From Candidatus Paralachnospira caecorum (GTDB lineage Bacteria; Bacillota; Clostridia; Lachnospirales; Lachnospiraceae), in the NCBI GenBank assembly GCA_904379015.1, contig CAJFHG010000003.1, forward strand, positions 1 through 64,000: a DNA stretch of 64,000 bases, given 5' to 3'. Under the pieces are notes generated by a model. It saw nothing but the letters and a program-made list of their open reading frames with translations, did not search any database and had not been told where the DNA came from. The position numbers were made by a program, and so were the translations under genes. Positions 1-9,330 of this stretch are shown here, one piece after another; positions within the stretch are counted from its first letter, which is position 1, and every line of letters begins with the position of its first letter.

Positions 1-3000
1 GGTCAGGCCCTCGGGCAGCTGGATGCTCTCCAGGCTGCTGCAGCTCTTGAACGCTCCTCCGCCTATCATCGTCAGACTGCTGTTCTCCGCGAACTCTGCC
101 TCTGTCAGATTGATGCAGCCGCAGAACGCGTTGTTCGTCAGCTTCGTCACGCCCGCTCCGATCACCACTTTTGTGATCATAGTCCGGTAGCTGTACCAGG
201 GAATATTGGTCTCTCCGGAATAGGATGCCATACTTCCCGTGCCGGAAATCGTCAGAAGCCCGTCGCTGGCGAGCGTCCAGCTCAGGTTCTCTCCGCAGGC
301 GCCGGACGCGATCTGAACCGGATCACGTTCTACATAGGCAATGCCCCTGGAAACCGCCCAGTCTTTCGCGTAGCTGTTATAGCCCACGCTCAGCACCACA
401 TTCTGATCCCCGCTGAAAGCATTGGTCATGATCGAGTTCACGCCGTCAGGAAGGTAGACTGAGGTCAGCGCCGTACAATCTGTAAAGGCATCGTAGCCAA
501 TATACGTCACGCCTTCCGGCAGGATCAGTTCCTTCAGACTGGAGCAGCGGCAGAAAGTATTCTTTCCGATACGCGTCAGCTGACTGTTCTCTCCGAAGGA
601 AACCTCTGTCAGATTTCTGCAGGAATATACGGCCCAGTCGGACAGCGCTGTAATAGCAGGATCCACATACAGCTTTTTCACCCTGCTGCGCCAGATATAC
701 CAGGGACTGTTCCACACACGGTCCAGATCATAGGTCGAACCGGTTCCGACGAATTTGAACACTCCGTCCGCGTAAAGGATAAAGTCAACTGTATCACCGG
801 CGCGGCCGGCCGCCAGTACCTCCGCGTTCTTGCCAGCCACAAAATAACCGTCTTCAAAAATACAGATTTCTCCGCCGATCTCATATTCGCCATCGTAAGC
901 ATAGCCTTCGTCATCAGCGAAATAGAAGCTGTCCTCATAGTGCATGCTGCCAGTCAGCGGAACACCGGCCACCAGATACATGGTCCGTCCGCTTGTCTCT
1001 TCTGTGACAAAGCCGGAATATTTTTCTTCCAGCGCATTGCTGACATATCCGCAGACTGTACATCTCAGCCGTCCGGTCTCACGATCGAAGAGATAAGTAT
1101 GTTCATCATTCTCACAGCGTTTTTTCTCCTTGGTGTACTGATCCAGGACTGAAACACTGCCGTCCGCGTTTACATTATAGGCTGTGATAACGGCCGAATC
1201 CCGATCCGTTTCCATTGTCATGTAAACACTCTCAAAATCTATTGTCGCCACTTCAAAGTGGAAATCCGGATTGTTCACGACACTGTAGGATTTTCCGCCT
1301 GTAGAACCGCAGATATAATATACAACGCCGTTTTCCTCGTTGACCTCACCGCCGGTCAGCGGCGCTGTCCTGGCATAGCTGTGGTCGTTGCCCGCGAAGA
1401 AGAAATCGATGCCGGCCGCTTCAATCGCCTCCGGAAGGACGGCCTGATAAGATTCTCCGCCGCCTGTAGGATTGGTATAATAAACCGGTACATGCGTTAC
1501 AAGGATCTTCCAGTCACATTCTGTGGCAGCCGCATCTTCTACCAGCCACTGTTTGAACTGCTCCAGCTTATCCCTGTTCTGAGTATGGTTCAGCACCGCG
1601 ATGTAGACGTTTCCGTACTCCACGGAGTACCAGTCGCCGGCCAGATTGAACATACTTTTCGCCGCCATGGCATTGTTGCCGTCGTCGTCCGCCTCATGAT
1701 TGCCTACCACATGGAGAATATCTGTGTCTGCCACGCCCTCCATCCCGAAAAGGCCAAGGGCAGCTTCCCACTGGTCATAATAACGGACATTGTCAACGGC
1801 ATCGCCGGTCTGGATTCCCAGATCATACTGATCATTTTTCAGGATATTTGCAATATTGCCGAATCCGGTAAGCGCATCCTCCTCCTGAATATCCGCCAGA
1901 AGAAACAGTTTGGTACTGTCCTTCCGGACCGCTGTGGTAAAGGAACGGATTTCAGACCAGACTGTTCCGTCGCCCACCTGGAAATAATAGGTTGTTCCCG
2001 CGGAAAGTCCCATAAGATACACGGAATTCACACGGCTCACGACTCCGCTCTGGCTGTAGGAAACCAGGGTACTGATGCCCTTTCTCACCTCCGCGTCTGC
2101 CATGTCCTCGTTCAGGGACAGACGGATCTGGGCGCTTTCTTCCGAATGCGAAGGACTGCTGACCCAGGAAATATTTTTCTGCGAAGCAGCATCCTCTGTG
2201 ACATTAAAATGGATATACTGCGGCGCGCCGTCCTCGCCGGCTGCTTCATAGCTGCTGACTCTGATCATGTAGGAACGTCTGCCATCGGCATCCATACCGT
2301 ACAGTGTATACGTTCCGGCAGAAGCCGTCAGATCAGAAGTGGTCAGCGTACCGTCTTCTCCCGTAGTGCCAAGCTTCTGATCATCATTGTAATAAATATC
2401 CAGACCCGCCGCCGGCTCGTCTCCGGCCTTCGCCGTGATAACCCCCGGCATGCCCACTACCAGCGTGCCGGCTGAAATCACATAAGCCGCGCCGATCTGG
2501 TAACTGGTCAGCGGCATGCTGAAGCCCATCCAGTATGTCCACGGACTGGTATCGCCGCTCAGTGCATCGCGGACAGAATATTCTCCCTTCGTGACCTGCA
2601 CATTGACAGAATTTCCCTGCATGGCCGTCACGGGAATTGAAACATCGATCGCTGCGATTTCTGTTCCGGCAGCGGACTCGTCTATGCCGGTCACCCGAAC
2701 CGTAAGAATCCCCTGGTTCTCGTCGTAGCTGTATGTACCGGTCACGCCCGGAGCGAAGGTCACACCGGTGACCGGATATCCTCTGCTGATGCTGATATCC
2801 GCGCTGAGCTGAGTCAGATCCGCCAGCTGATTGGTCATCAGATGAAGCTGCCAGTTTTCTCCCACAACCGGCGTGGGATCACACTGCAGATTTACCCAGG
2901 TATAATCTTTGATCTCCCCGTCCTGCTCATACTGATTTGAGCCTTCTACTGTGAAATAACGGGTCTCACGGGTTACATTTCCATAGCCGTCCTTTACATA

Positions 3001-5454
3001 AAAGGTCAGAGAATGAGGACCGTTGGGGAGCTTCACTCCGGTCAGCGTACTGCCCAGGTTATCCTTCTGTCCCGGGCTGTAATATGTCCCGTCCAGATAA
3101 AAATACGCGGACTCAATCCCCGTGGCGAAGGGATCCGTCTCTTCACAGTCGTCGTAGGCCGCGAAGAAAACTGGTTCATTTGTCGTCACCACTGTACCGT
3201 TTTCCAGCTCACTCCTGGTGCCGTCATCATTGATCAGCTGGACCGCGGTCACTTCAGGGTTGGTCACATCCTGATTGTTGGCACCATAAACGATCGAAAC
3301 ATTGTCGATGATGATATATCCTTTGAGCTGGCTCTTATCCAGCAGCACACCGTCTGTCGTATACCAGCCGAATCCGGGAGCATTTCCGGCCATGGCCCGG
3401 AACAGCATGCCGCTGTTGACCCGGATCCTGGTACCAGAGTACTGAGTCAGATCTGCCTCCAGATACTGCCATCCGCTTCTCACCGTATCATCAGCGCCGC
3501 CGCTGTTGAAATTGATATAAGCGTTGGTATAGGTCTTTCCATCCGGACTGGTGGCGATCTGCGCTCTCAGCCAGGGTACCGGCACTCCCTCTGGAACATA
3601 AACCCAGACGCCAATGGCTGTGGGAGTTCCGGGAACATCGATGTAGCTTCCCAGTCCCAGACACGCGCCGTCAGTACCGGTAAGCCCCGTCCAGTCATAA
3701 TCCAGCCGGATGGCATTATGGCCAAAACGGACAATATCCGCATATTCTTCATCGGTATCGGAAACCACAGAGCCCTGGACTACGCCGCCGCGTCCGGCAT
3801 AATGGTAAGTCGCGACCGCGTCCGGCGCCATGCCATCAAAACTTGTCACCGTTGTCCCGATATTGCTGTAATCCCAGCCGTCCTCATCGCCGCCGTCCAG
3901 GATAATGGTGGGCTGTTTGCCCACGTTGATTACCGTGCTGGCGGAAAGCTCTCCGTAAACAGCCGTGACAGTCGGACTGACAGAAACCTGCACGTCACTG
4001 GTGGTAATAAACGTGTTCCCGGAAAATGTTCCCGCCGTATCGTCTGTCAGGGACCACTGGATATCACCGTCTTTCAGATTGACCTGCTCATTCTGATAGC
4101 TGGCCACAAGCCCCAGATCACTTTCTTCTCCATAGCTCAGGTTCACCTCGTCGCTGGTAAAGCTGAGCGTATCGGGATCCTGGATCCGGACCGCGGTGCT
4201 GCCCACGACCTGGCCGTTGTATAACAAATTGACCGTGGCCGTGCCGCAGGTCCCGTTGGAGGCAAAGACCGCGGCAGTCTGATTGCCGGAGACCGCCCCC
4301 GGGCTCAGCGTACCCATGCCGGCGCTGTCTTCGGCCAGGGCCCATGTCACAGATTCCGGCATACTGTCTGCCAGGGCGCCGGAATAATCCATGCCGACGG
4401 CAGTCAGCGCCACCTGGGAACCGGGTGTGTAGATCTCATTGTTGGGCGTCAGGCTCGCATGATCAAACTCGCCGTTGGAGGGCGCTGTGGAAATGACCAG
4501 GATAGAGGTACTGATTCCCCGTTCGCTGCCGCCTGCCGGCGTATTGCGCATGGTTACGTCACTCTCGCCTTCCCTCTGGGAGACATAGGTGGAGGAACCG
4601 CCTTCGTCCAGCTCCAGCGCGTAAACGCAGCCCAGCGATTTCATCATGCATCCCATTTCCTCCAGCGTATATCCCACAGACCGGGGAGCCATGGTCCCGT
4701 CTGCCTGGAGCATCACGATCGTCCCGTCCGCCTTCATGCCGATGGCGCTGCGGGAATAATAGCCCGGATTGGAACCGGAGCTTGCTACGGTTTCTCCGTC
4801 CACCAGAACGACCCAGCCCGCTATGGCCTCCGTCACCTTGACGGCCCGCCCCTGTTTTTCACTCTGCATCGCTTCCGCGTCCGCCAGAGTCACGCCTTTG
4901 TCATACATTCCCACTGAACCGTCATCAAAAACAGCGACGAAGGCACGGCTTGTATCATTTTTGTAGGTAACGCCTTTCATGACCAGATAACCCATGGGTT
5001 CTCCGCTGGTAATGTTGAACAGGGAAGCGTTGATGCCGCCCACAACATTTTCCTGGTAAGCGTTTTCGTAGAGACGCACCTGCTCTGTCGTAGACGCCAG
5101 CTTCCAGCCCTCCGATGCCGGATTCAGGCTGCCGTAGCCCGCGGCGAGCTTTACATAGCCATTGGAAAGATCCATCTCCATGACATTGGCGACCGTCTGG
5201 GAATCCCCCTCGGCCGTATTGGTCATGATCACCTTTTCCGAAATGTCAGGCGCAATGGCATAGTTTTTCAGGGAAGTCACATAGTAATCGGTGCCGTCGA
5301 TCGGGCTTCCCTTGGTGATCTCCCGGGCATCCCCGGAAAGTGCCTGGACTGTTTCCGTTTCATCCGCCAGAGCCTGCACCGGCAGAAGGCCTGCCAGCAT
5401 ACAGATGCACAAAGCCAATGAAAGGACTCTCGTCCATCGTCTGATCTGTTTCAT
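1..5454 (-). CDS. Giant secreted phosphodiester glycosidase / metallophosphatase / BspA-repeat protein (3' end outside window)
   Basis: At least 1818 residues read from an ATG at 5454 with an AGGAGGGG ribosome site; the frame is still open at base 1. Residues 1 to about 31 are a signal peptide ending near ALAD. About 100-315 match the NAGPA-type phosphodiester glycosidase fold (GGINASLFN, IGMKADG, LDEGGSS). Ig-like stretches (about 340-530), a jelly-roll carbohydrate-binding-like region (about 530-725), another Ig-like and a cohesin-like region (about 857-960) follow. An FN3-like domain (about 1075-1174) precedes a calcineurin/purple-acid-phosphatase-like domain (about 1180-1365) with TGDAVDN, GNHEADDD, THVPVY and GNDHSY. 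From about 1585 onward are BspA-type leucine-rich repeats. It is the last visible gene of the glycan operon, 54 bases after the epimerase. Likely an extracellular enzyme acting on phosphodiester-linked sugars; the substrate is unknown. Confidence 0.85.
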   Translation of the reverse strand, partial: MKQIRRWTRVLSLALCICMLAGLLPVQALADETETVQALSGDAREITKGSPIDGTDYYVTSLKNYAIAPDISEKVIMTNTAEGDSQTVANVMEMDLSNGYVKLAAGYGSLNPASEGWKLASTTEQVRLYENAYQENVVGGINASLFNITSGEPMGYLVMKGVTYKNDTSRAFVAVFDDGSVGMYDKGVTLADAEAMQSEKQGRAVKVTEAIAGWVVLVDGETVASSGSNPGYYSRSAIGMKADGTIVMLQADGTMAPRSVGYTLEEMGCMMKSLGCVYALELDEGGSSTYVSQREGESDVTMRNTPAGGSERGISTSILVISTAPSNGEFDHASLTPNNEIYTPGSQVALTAVGMDYSGALADSMPESVTWALAEDSAGMGTLSPGAVSGNQTAAVFASNGTCGTATVNLLYNGQVVGSTAVRIQDPDTLSFTSDEVNLSYGEESDLGLVASYQNEQVNLKDGDIQWSLTDDTAGTFSGNTFITTSDVQVSVSPTVTAVYGELSASTVINVGKQPTIILDGGDEDGWDYSNIGTTVTSFDGMAPDAVATYHYAGRGGVVQGSVVSDTDEEYADIVRFGHNAIRLDYDWTGLTGTDGACLGLGSYIDVPGTPTAIGVWVYVPEGVPVPWLRAQIATSPDGKTYTNAYINFNSGGADDTVRSGWQYLEADLTQYSGTRIRVNSGMLFRAMAGNAPGFGWYTTDGVLLDKSQLKGYIIIDNVSIVYGANNQDVTNPEVTAVQLINDDGTRSELENGTVVTTNEPVFFAAYDDCEETDPFATGIESAYFYLDGTYYSPGQKDNLGSTLTGVKLPNGPHSLTFYVKDGYGNVTRETRYFTVEGSNQYEQDGEIKDYTWVNLQCDPTPVVGENWQLHLMTNQLADLTQLSADISISRGYPVTGVTFAPGVTGTYSYDENQGILTVRVTGIDESAAGTEIAAIDVSIPVTAMQGNSVNVQVTKGEYSVRDALSGDTSPWTYWMGFSMPLTSYQIGAAYVISAGTLVVGMPGVITAKAGDEPAAGLDIYYNDDQKLGTTGEDGTLTTSDLTASAGTYTLYGMDADGRRSYMIRVSSYEAAGEDGAPQYIHFNVTEDAASQKNISWVSSPSHSEESAQIRLSLNEDMADAEVRKGISTLVSYSQSGVVSRVNSVYLMGLSAGTTYYFQVGDGTVWSEIRSFTTAVRKDSTKLFLLADIQEEDALTGFGNIANILKNDQYDLGIQTGDAVDNVRYYDQWEAALGLFGMEGVADTDILHVVGNHEADDDGNNAMAAKSMFNLAGDWYSVEYGNVYIAVLNHTQNRDKLEQFKQWLVEDAAATECDWKILVTHVPVYYTNPTGGGESYQAVLPEAIEAAGIDFFFAGNDHSYARTAPLTGGEVNEENGVVYYICGSTGGKSYSVVNNPDFHFEVATIDFESVYMTMETDRDSAVITAYNVNADGSVSVLDQYTKEKKRCENDEHTYLFDRETGRLRCTVCGYVSNALEEKYSGFVTEETSGRTMYLVAGVPLTGSMHYEDSFYFADDEGYAYDGEYEIGGEICIFEDGYFVAGKNAEVLAAGRAGDTVDFILYADGVFKFVGTGSTYDLDRVWNSPWYIWRSRVKKLYVDPAITALSDWAVYSCRNLTEVSFGENSQLTRIGKNTFCRCSSLKELILPEGVTYIGYDAFTDCTALTSVYLPDGVNSIMTNAFSGDQNVVLSVGYNSYAKDWAVSRGIAYVERDPVQIASGACGENLSWTLASDGLLTISGTGSMASYSGETNIPWYSYRTMITKVVIGAGVTKLTNNAFCGCINLTEAEFAENSSLTMIGGGAFKSCSSLESIQLPEGLT

Positions 5455-5508
5455 GTTAACCCCTCCTCTTTTGATTTATCAATTTTATCAGCCCTGAAAA
5501 CAGACTGA

Positions 5509-6633
5509 TCATTCACTGATCTGATCCTCCGCTTTATTCCCGCTGTAGAAATCGCGGTACCATTCCGCGAACCGTCTGAGCCCTGTTCTGAGATCCGTGG
5601 CAGGCTTAAATCCAAAATCCTGTTCCAGCGGCTCCGTGTCCGCATAAGTCGCAGGCACATCGCCGGCCTGCATAGGGGCCAGGACCGTATGACCGCCAAA
5701 ATCAAAATCCGCAGGCAGCACCCCCGCGCCGATCAGCTCCTGATGCAGGATATCCACAAACTCCAGCAGATTGACCGGATGGCTGTTCCCGATATTGTAT
5801 ACTGAATGCGGAGCGATGGGCAGGCCGTCCGTACCCTGGCGGCGTTCCGGCGCGCAGCCCATGACCCGCAGGATCCCTTCCGTGATATCATCCACATAAG
5901 TAAAATCCCTCTTACAGTTTCCATAATTGAAAAGCCTGATGGTTTCCCCTTTCCGGAGCATATCTGTAAATTTAAAATATGCCATATCCGGCCGACCCGC
6001 CGGACCGTAAACAGTAAAGAACCGGAGGCCGGTGGCCGGTATATTGTACAGCCTGGCATAAGCATGGGCCAGAAGCTCATCCGCCTTTTTCGTGGCCGCA
6101 TAGAGACTCACCGGAGTATCCGTCTGATCCTCTGTGCTGTAGGGCAGCTTTTTATTTCCGCCGTAGACAGAAGAGGATGAGGCGTAAACCAGATGTTCCA
6201 CTCCTTCCGCGCCTCCGTCGTAAGAATGGCGGCACGCTTCCAGAATGTTATAAAACCCCACGATGTTGGATTCAATATAAGCGTCCGGATGATCAATGGA
6301 ATAGCGGACTCCTGCCTGGGCGGCAAGATTGACCACGACAGACGGGGCAAACTGCCGGAACACTTCCCTCACCGTCCGCGCGTCCGCAATGGATCCCCGG
6401 ATCATCTCAAAGCTGCTTCCATCCGCCGCCCGATCCCGGACAGCCGCCCGGATCTGCTCCAAACGCCAGAGTTTCAGGTTCGGATCATAATAATCGTTCA
6501 GATTGTCGATCACCACGATCCGTACCGGCTCTGTTCCGCAAAGCAGCCGCTGTGCCAGATTCGCGCCGATAAAACCCGCTCCTCCTGTGATCAGAACAGT
6601 TTTTCCGCTCAGCGCTATGTTTCTCTCTTTCAT
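5509..6633 (-). CDS. NAD-dependent epimerase, probable UDP-glucuronate 4-epimerase
   Basis: Extended short-chain dehydrogenase of 374 residues. The Rossmann motif GGAGFIG is at 17-23, the serine cluster SSSS at 152-155, and the catalytic pair is Tyr178 and Lys182 (YAATK). The DNLNDYYDPNLK stretch after the first strand is typical of UDP-glucuronate 4-epimerases. It probably converts UDP-GlcA, made by the dehydrogenase encoded just upstream, into UDP-GalA for the polysaccharide. The ATG has an AGGAGA site 8 bases ahead that lies across the end of the dehydrogenase gene (2-base gap), so the two are almost certainly co-translated. Exact sugar specificity is inferred. Confidence 0.88.
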   Translation of the reverse strand: MKERNIALSGKTVLITGGAGFIGANLAQRLLCGTEPVRIVVIDNLNDYYDPNLKLWRLEQIRAAVRDRAADGSSFEMIRGSIADARTVREVFRQFAPSVVVNLAAQAGVRYSIDHPDAYIESNIVGFYNILEACRHSYDGGAEGVEHLVYASSSSVYGGNKKLPYSTEDQTDTPVSLYAATKKADELLAHAYARLYNIPATGLRFFTVYGPAGRPDMAYFKFTDMLRKGETIRLFNYGNCKRDFTYVDDITEGILRVMGCAPERRQGTDGLPIAPHSVYNIGNSHPVNLLEFVDILHQELIGAGVLPADFDFGGHTVLAPMQAGDVPATYADTEPLEQDFGFKPATDLRTGLRRFAEWYRDFYSGNKAEDQISE

Positions 6634-6635
6634 AC

Positions 6636-7853
6636 TCAGTCTCTCCTGAACAAATCTCTTGTATATACCTTATCCTGCACATCGAGAAGGCAGGGATCAA
6701 ACCGGTTGGCAACGATCAGATCCGCCTCCTGCTTGAATGCCTCCAGGTCCTCTATATGCCTGCATCCGGATACCGTTTTATCCGGTTCCATGATCGGCTC
6801 ATATATGATCAGATCCAGGCCGCGTTCCAAAAGTCTTTCAATCACACTGAAGATCGAACTGAAGCGGTAATTGTCTGAATCTGCCTTCATGGCAAGACGG
6901 TAAATCCCCACGGTTTTTTCCTTCTCCCCCGGCACAGATCCGCTCTGCTCCAGCCTGCGGCAGATCTGTTCTGCAATATGATCCTCACGGACACGGTTTG
7001 CCTCCACCACCGCCTGGATCATGGTTTCCGGCACTCCCTCATAACTGGCCAGAAGCTGCCGGGTGTCCTTGGGCAGACAGTATCCCCCGTAGCCAAAAGA
7101 AGGATTATTGTAATACATTCCAATCCTGGGATCCAGGCAAACGCCCCGGATGATCTGTTCTGTATCAAGCCCGATGATCTCTGCATAGGTATCCAATTCA
7201 TTGAAAAAACTGATCCTCATGGCCAGATACGTATTGGCAAACAGCTTGACGGCCTCCGCCTCGGCAAACCCCATGAACAGGACCTCAACAGACGGCTTTT
7301 CGGCCCCTTCCTCAAGCAGTGCCGCAAAGCGCTTTGCCTGGCCCATCAGCTGAGGGCTGTCCATATCCGTTCCTACTATGATCCTGCTGGGATAAAGATT
7401 ATCGTAAAGCGCCTTTCCCTCTCTGAGGAATTCCGGGCTGAACAGAATATTGTCTGTCCGGAACAGCATGCGCACATGCTGGGTATATCCGATGGGCACC
7501 GTACTTTTGATCACCATGACCGCATCAGGGTTGTACCGGATCACGGTCCGGATGACCGCTTCCACCGCGGTGGTATCAAAGGAATTCATTTCCGCGTCAT
7601 AATTGGTGGGAACCGCAATGACAACAAACTGCGCGCCCTCATATGCCTCACGTTCATCCGTCGTTGCGGTCAGATCCAGACCGCCGTTCTTCAGATATGA
7701 TTCTATATACGGATCCCGGACAGGAGATTTCCCCTGACTGAGGAGCTTTACCTTTTCTTCTGCCAGATCCATGACAGAAACTGTATGGTGTCTGGCAAAC
7801 AGCACAGCCAGAGACAGACCGACATATCCCATTCCGGCAACTGCGATTTTCAT
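6636..7853 (-). CDS. ugd: UDP-glucose/nucleotide-sugar 6-dehydrogenase
   Basis: 405 residues, normal for the family. The N-terminal Rossmann domain opens MKIAVAGMGYVGLSLA. The active-site segment GYGGYCLPKDT, with the catalytic cysteine, falls near residue 256, and the substrate-orienting TVPIGYT and SPEFLREGKA motifs are present. It oxidises UDP-glucose (or a similar nucleotide sugar) to the uronic acid in two NAD-dependent steps in the cytoplasm. It lies between the flippase and the epimerase genes, so the pathway UDP-Glc to UDP-GlcA to UDP-GalA is encoded by adjacent genes. The encoded glycan therefore probably contains an acidic sugar. Confidence 0.92.
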   Translation of the reverse strand: MKIAVAGMGYVGLSLAVLFARHHTVSVMDLAEEKVKLLSQGKSPVRDPYIESYLKNGGLDLTATTDEREAYEGAQFVVIAVPTNYDAEMNSFDTTAVEAVIRTVIRYNPDAVMVIKSTVPIGYTQHVRMLFRTDNILFSPEFLREGKALYDNLYPSRIIVGTDMDSPQLMGQAKRFAALLEEGAEKPSVEVLFMGFAEAEAVKLFANTYLAMRISFFNELDTYAEIIGLDTEQIIRGVCLDPRIGMYYNNPSFGYGGYCLPKDTRQLLASYEGVPETMIQAVVEANRVREDHIAEQICRRLEQSGSVPGEKEKTVGIYRLAMKADSDNYRFSSIFSVIERLLERGLDLIIYEPIMEPDKTVSGCRHIEDLEAFKQEADLIVANRFDPCLLDVQDKVYTRDLFRRD

Positions 7854-7875
7854 TTTCTCTATTTCCTCCGTATCT

Positions 7876-9300
7876 TCAATCAGCTTTCTTTTTATGGACT
7901 GACCGGAACAGCCCTCTGATCTCTCTTCTTTTTATGTAATAATAAACGCCGAGGCACAGCCCGTACAGCAGACATCCCTGCCAGCGGACCGGTAAGGCGG
8001 CACCGGTCATAAACAGCACCGTCATGGCAAATTCAAGGACAAACTCTTTCCAAAGGCGAATCCCGATGACCCGCGTCACAATGATCTCCGACAGGACAGA
8101 GCGCAGCATGATCACCAGCACAATCGCGACCAGAAGAGCCGTCAGGCTGCCAACACCCCAGGCGCAGATCAGAAACAGCGCGGCCCCGAATACAACAGAT
8201 CCCACATTGATCAGAAGCATGGCCCGCTCCTTCCGATACGCCTTCAGATAATTATTGGTCAGCAGGCTGACCTTTGAGGTATAGATCACGATCGGCAGCA
8301 GGATGCCCAGATATCGGACGCTCTCTACATATTTGGGCAGCCACAGCTCCAGAAGCACACAGCCCGGATAATAAAAGATCATCGCCAGAAACATCAGCGG
8401 CGAAATCGCGTTGCGGATTTTGCAGTACATATCCGGCAGCTTTCCAGCATCCATCCGTTTGATCGATGGAAACAGTACGACACTGACGGCTGTCACAAAC
8501 TGCAGCACAAAGCTGGACAGGCTGAAGGCCAGGGAAATCTTTCCAAAGGTCAGAGCGCCCCAGCGCCACTGGATGATCATTTTTCCTGAACCCACCAGAA
8601 AATTTGCCGCGTAGGAGGAAAGCATCAGCCAGATGCCCACGGAAATGCTCTCCTTCAGCTCCTTCAGAAGCGTTCCCGCCGGAAGAAGCCTCCCGACCAG
8701 CAGCTCTCTGCTGTACCGCAGGCCGAAATAAAGGATCACTGCCAGATCCGCCGCCAGATATACCATGCAGAACCAGTAGTATTCTCCCAGCCCCGCGATC
8801 AGGCAGCCCAGCACCAGAATACAGTACACAGTCCGGTATGCCGCAATATACGCCACATACCGAAAAATGCGATTGGTGATCTGAAAGGTAAAAGAAATAT
8901 AATTATATGAAATTTCAATACAAATGGTACAGGCCAGCAAAATCCCCAGCACCCGGTTCACTCCGGTAAAAAAGAAGAGTGCCCAGAACAGCAGGACCAG
9001 CGAAAGAACCAGATCCGCCGCCATAACCGCAAGATACTGGGAACGGACGCTTTTTTTGTCCAGCTCTCCATAATCATACTGGGAATACCGCAGTACGATG
9101 CCATCAAGCAGGCCGAAATGCAGAATTCCCAGATACTGAGAATACAAAAGAAACGTCTGCCAGTAAGAATAATCATATTCACTGATATATTTTGGAACAA
9201 CCAGGTTCAGTACAAACCCCACCAGAACCGAGACCAGCTGAGCTGTAACGGACATGGCTGCATTTTTTGCGATTTTTTTCCCTGAAAGAGGCGCTGCCAT
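7876..9300 (-). CDS. Wzx-like polysaccharide flippase
   Basis: 474 residues, highly hydrophobic, with about 12-14 predicted membrane segments. It begins MAAPLSGKKIAKNAAMSVTA, the usual start of the MOP/MATE oligosaccharide transporter family. It would flip undecaprenyl-linked repeat units across the membrane for polymerisation. The ATG is preceded by AAAGGAG. The gene sits 22 bases upstream of the dehydrogenase and 30 downstream of a glycosyltransferase. Family assignment is from topology and context; the substrate cannot be read from sequence. Confidence 0.85.
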   Translation of the reverse strand: MAAPLSGKKIAKNAAMSVTAQLVSVLVGFVLNLVVPKYISEYDYSYWQTFLLYSQYLGILHFGLLDGIVLRYSQYDYGELDKKSVRSQYLAVMAADLVLSLVLLFWALFFFTGVNRVLGILLACTICIEISYNYISFTFQITNRIFRYVAYIAAYRTVYCILVLGCLIAGLGEYYWFCMVYLAADLAVILYFGLRYSRELLVGRLLPAGTLLKELKESISVGIWLMLSSYAANFLVGSGKMIIQWRWGALTFGKISLAFSLSSFVLQFVTAVSVVLFPSIKRMDAGKLPDMYCKIRNAISPLMFLAMIFYYPGCVLLELWLPKYVESVRYLGILLPIVIYTSKVSLLTNNYLKAYRKERAMLLINVGSVVFGAALFLICAWGVGSLTALLVAIVLVIMLRSVLSEIIVTRVIGIRLWKEFVLEFAMTVLFMTGAALPVRWQGCLLYGLCLGVYYYIKRREIRGLFRSVHKKKAD

Positions 9301-9330
9301 CAGGCCACACTCCTTTCTCCCGGAACCGGT

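Noticed and set aside
1258..4224. Two long plus-strand open frames (1258-2475 and 3013-4224)
   Set aside because: They lie wholly opposite the giant minus-strand protein, which has clear domains; their translations show no recognisable motifs.
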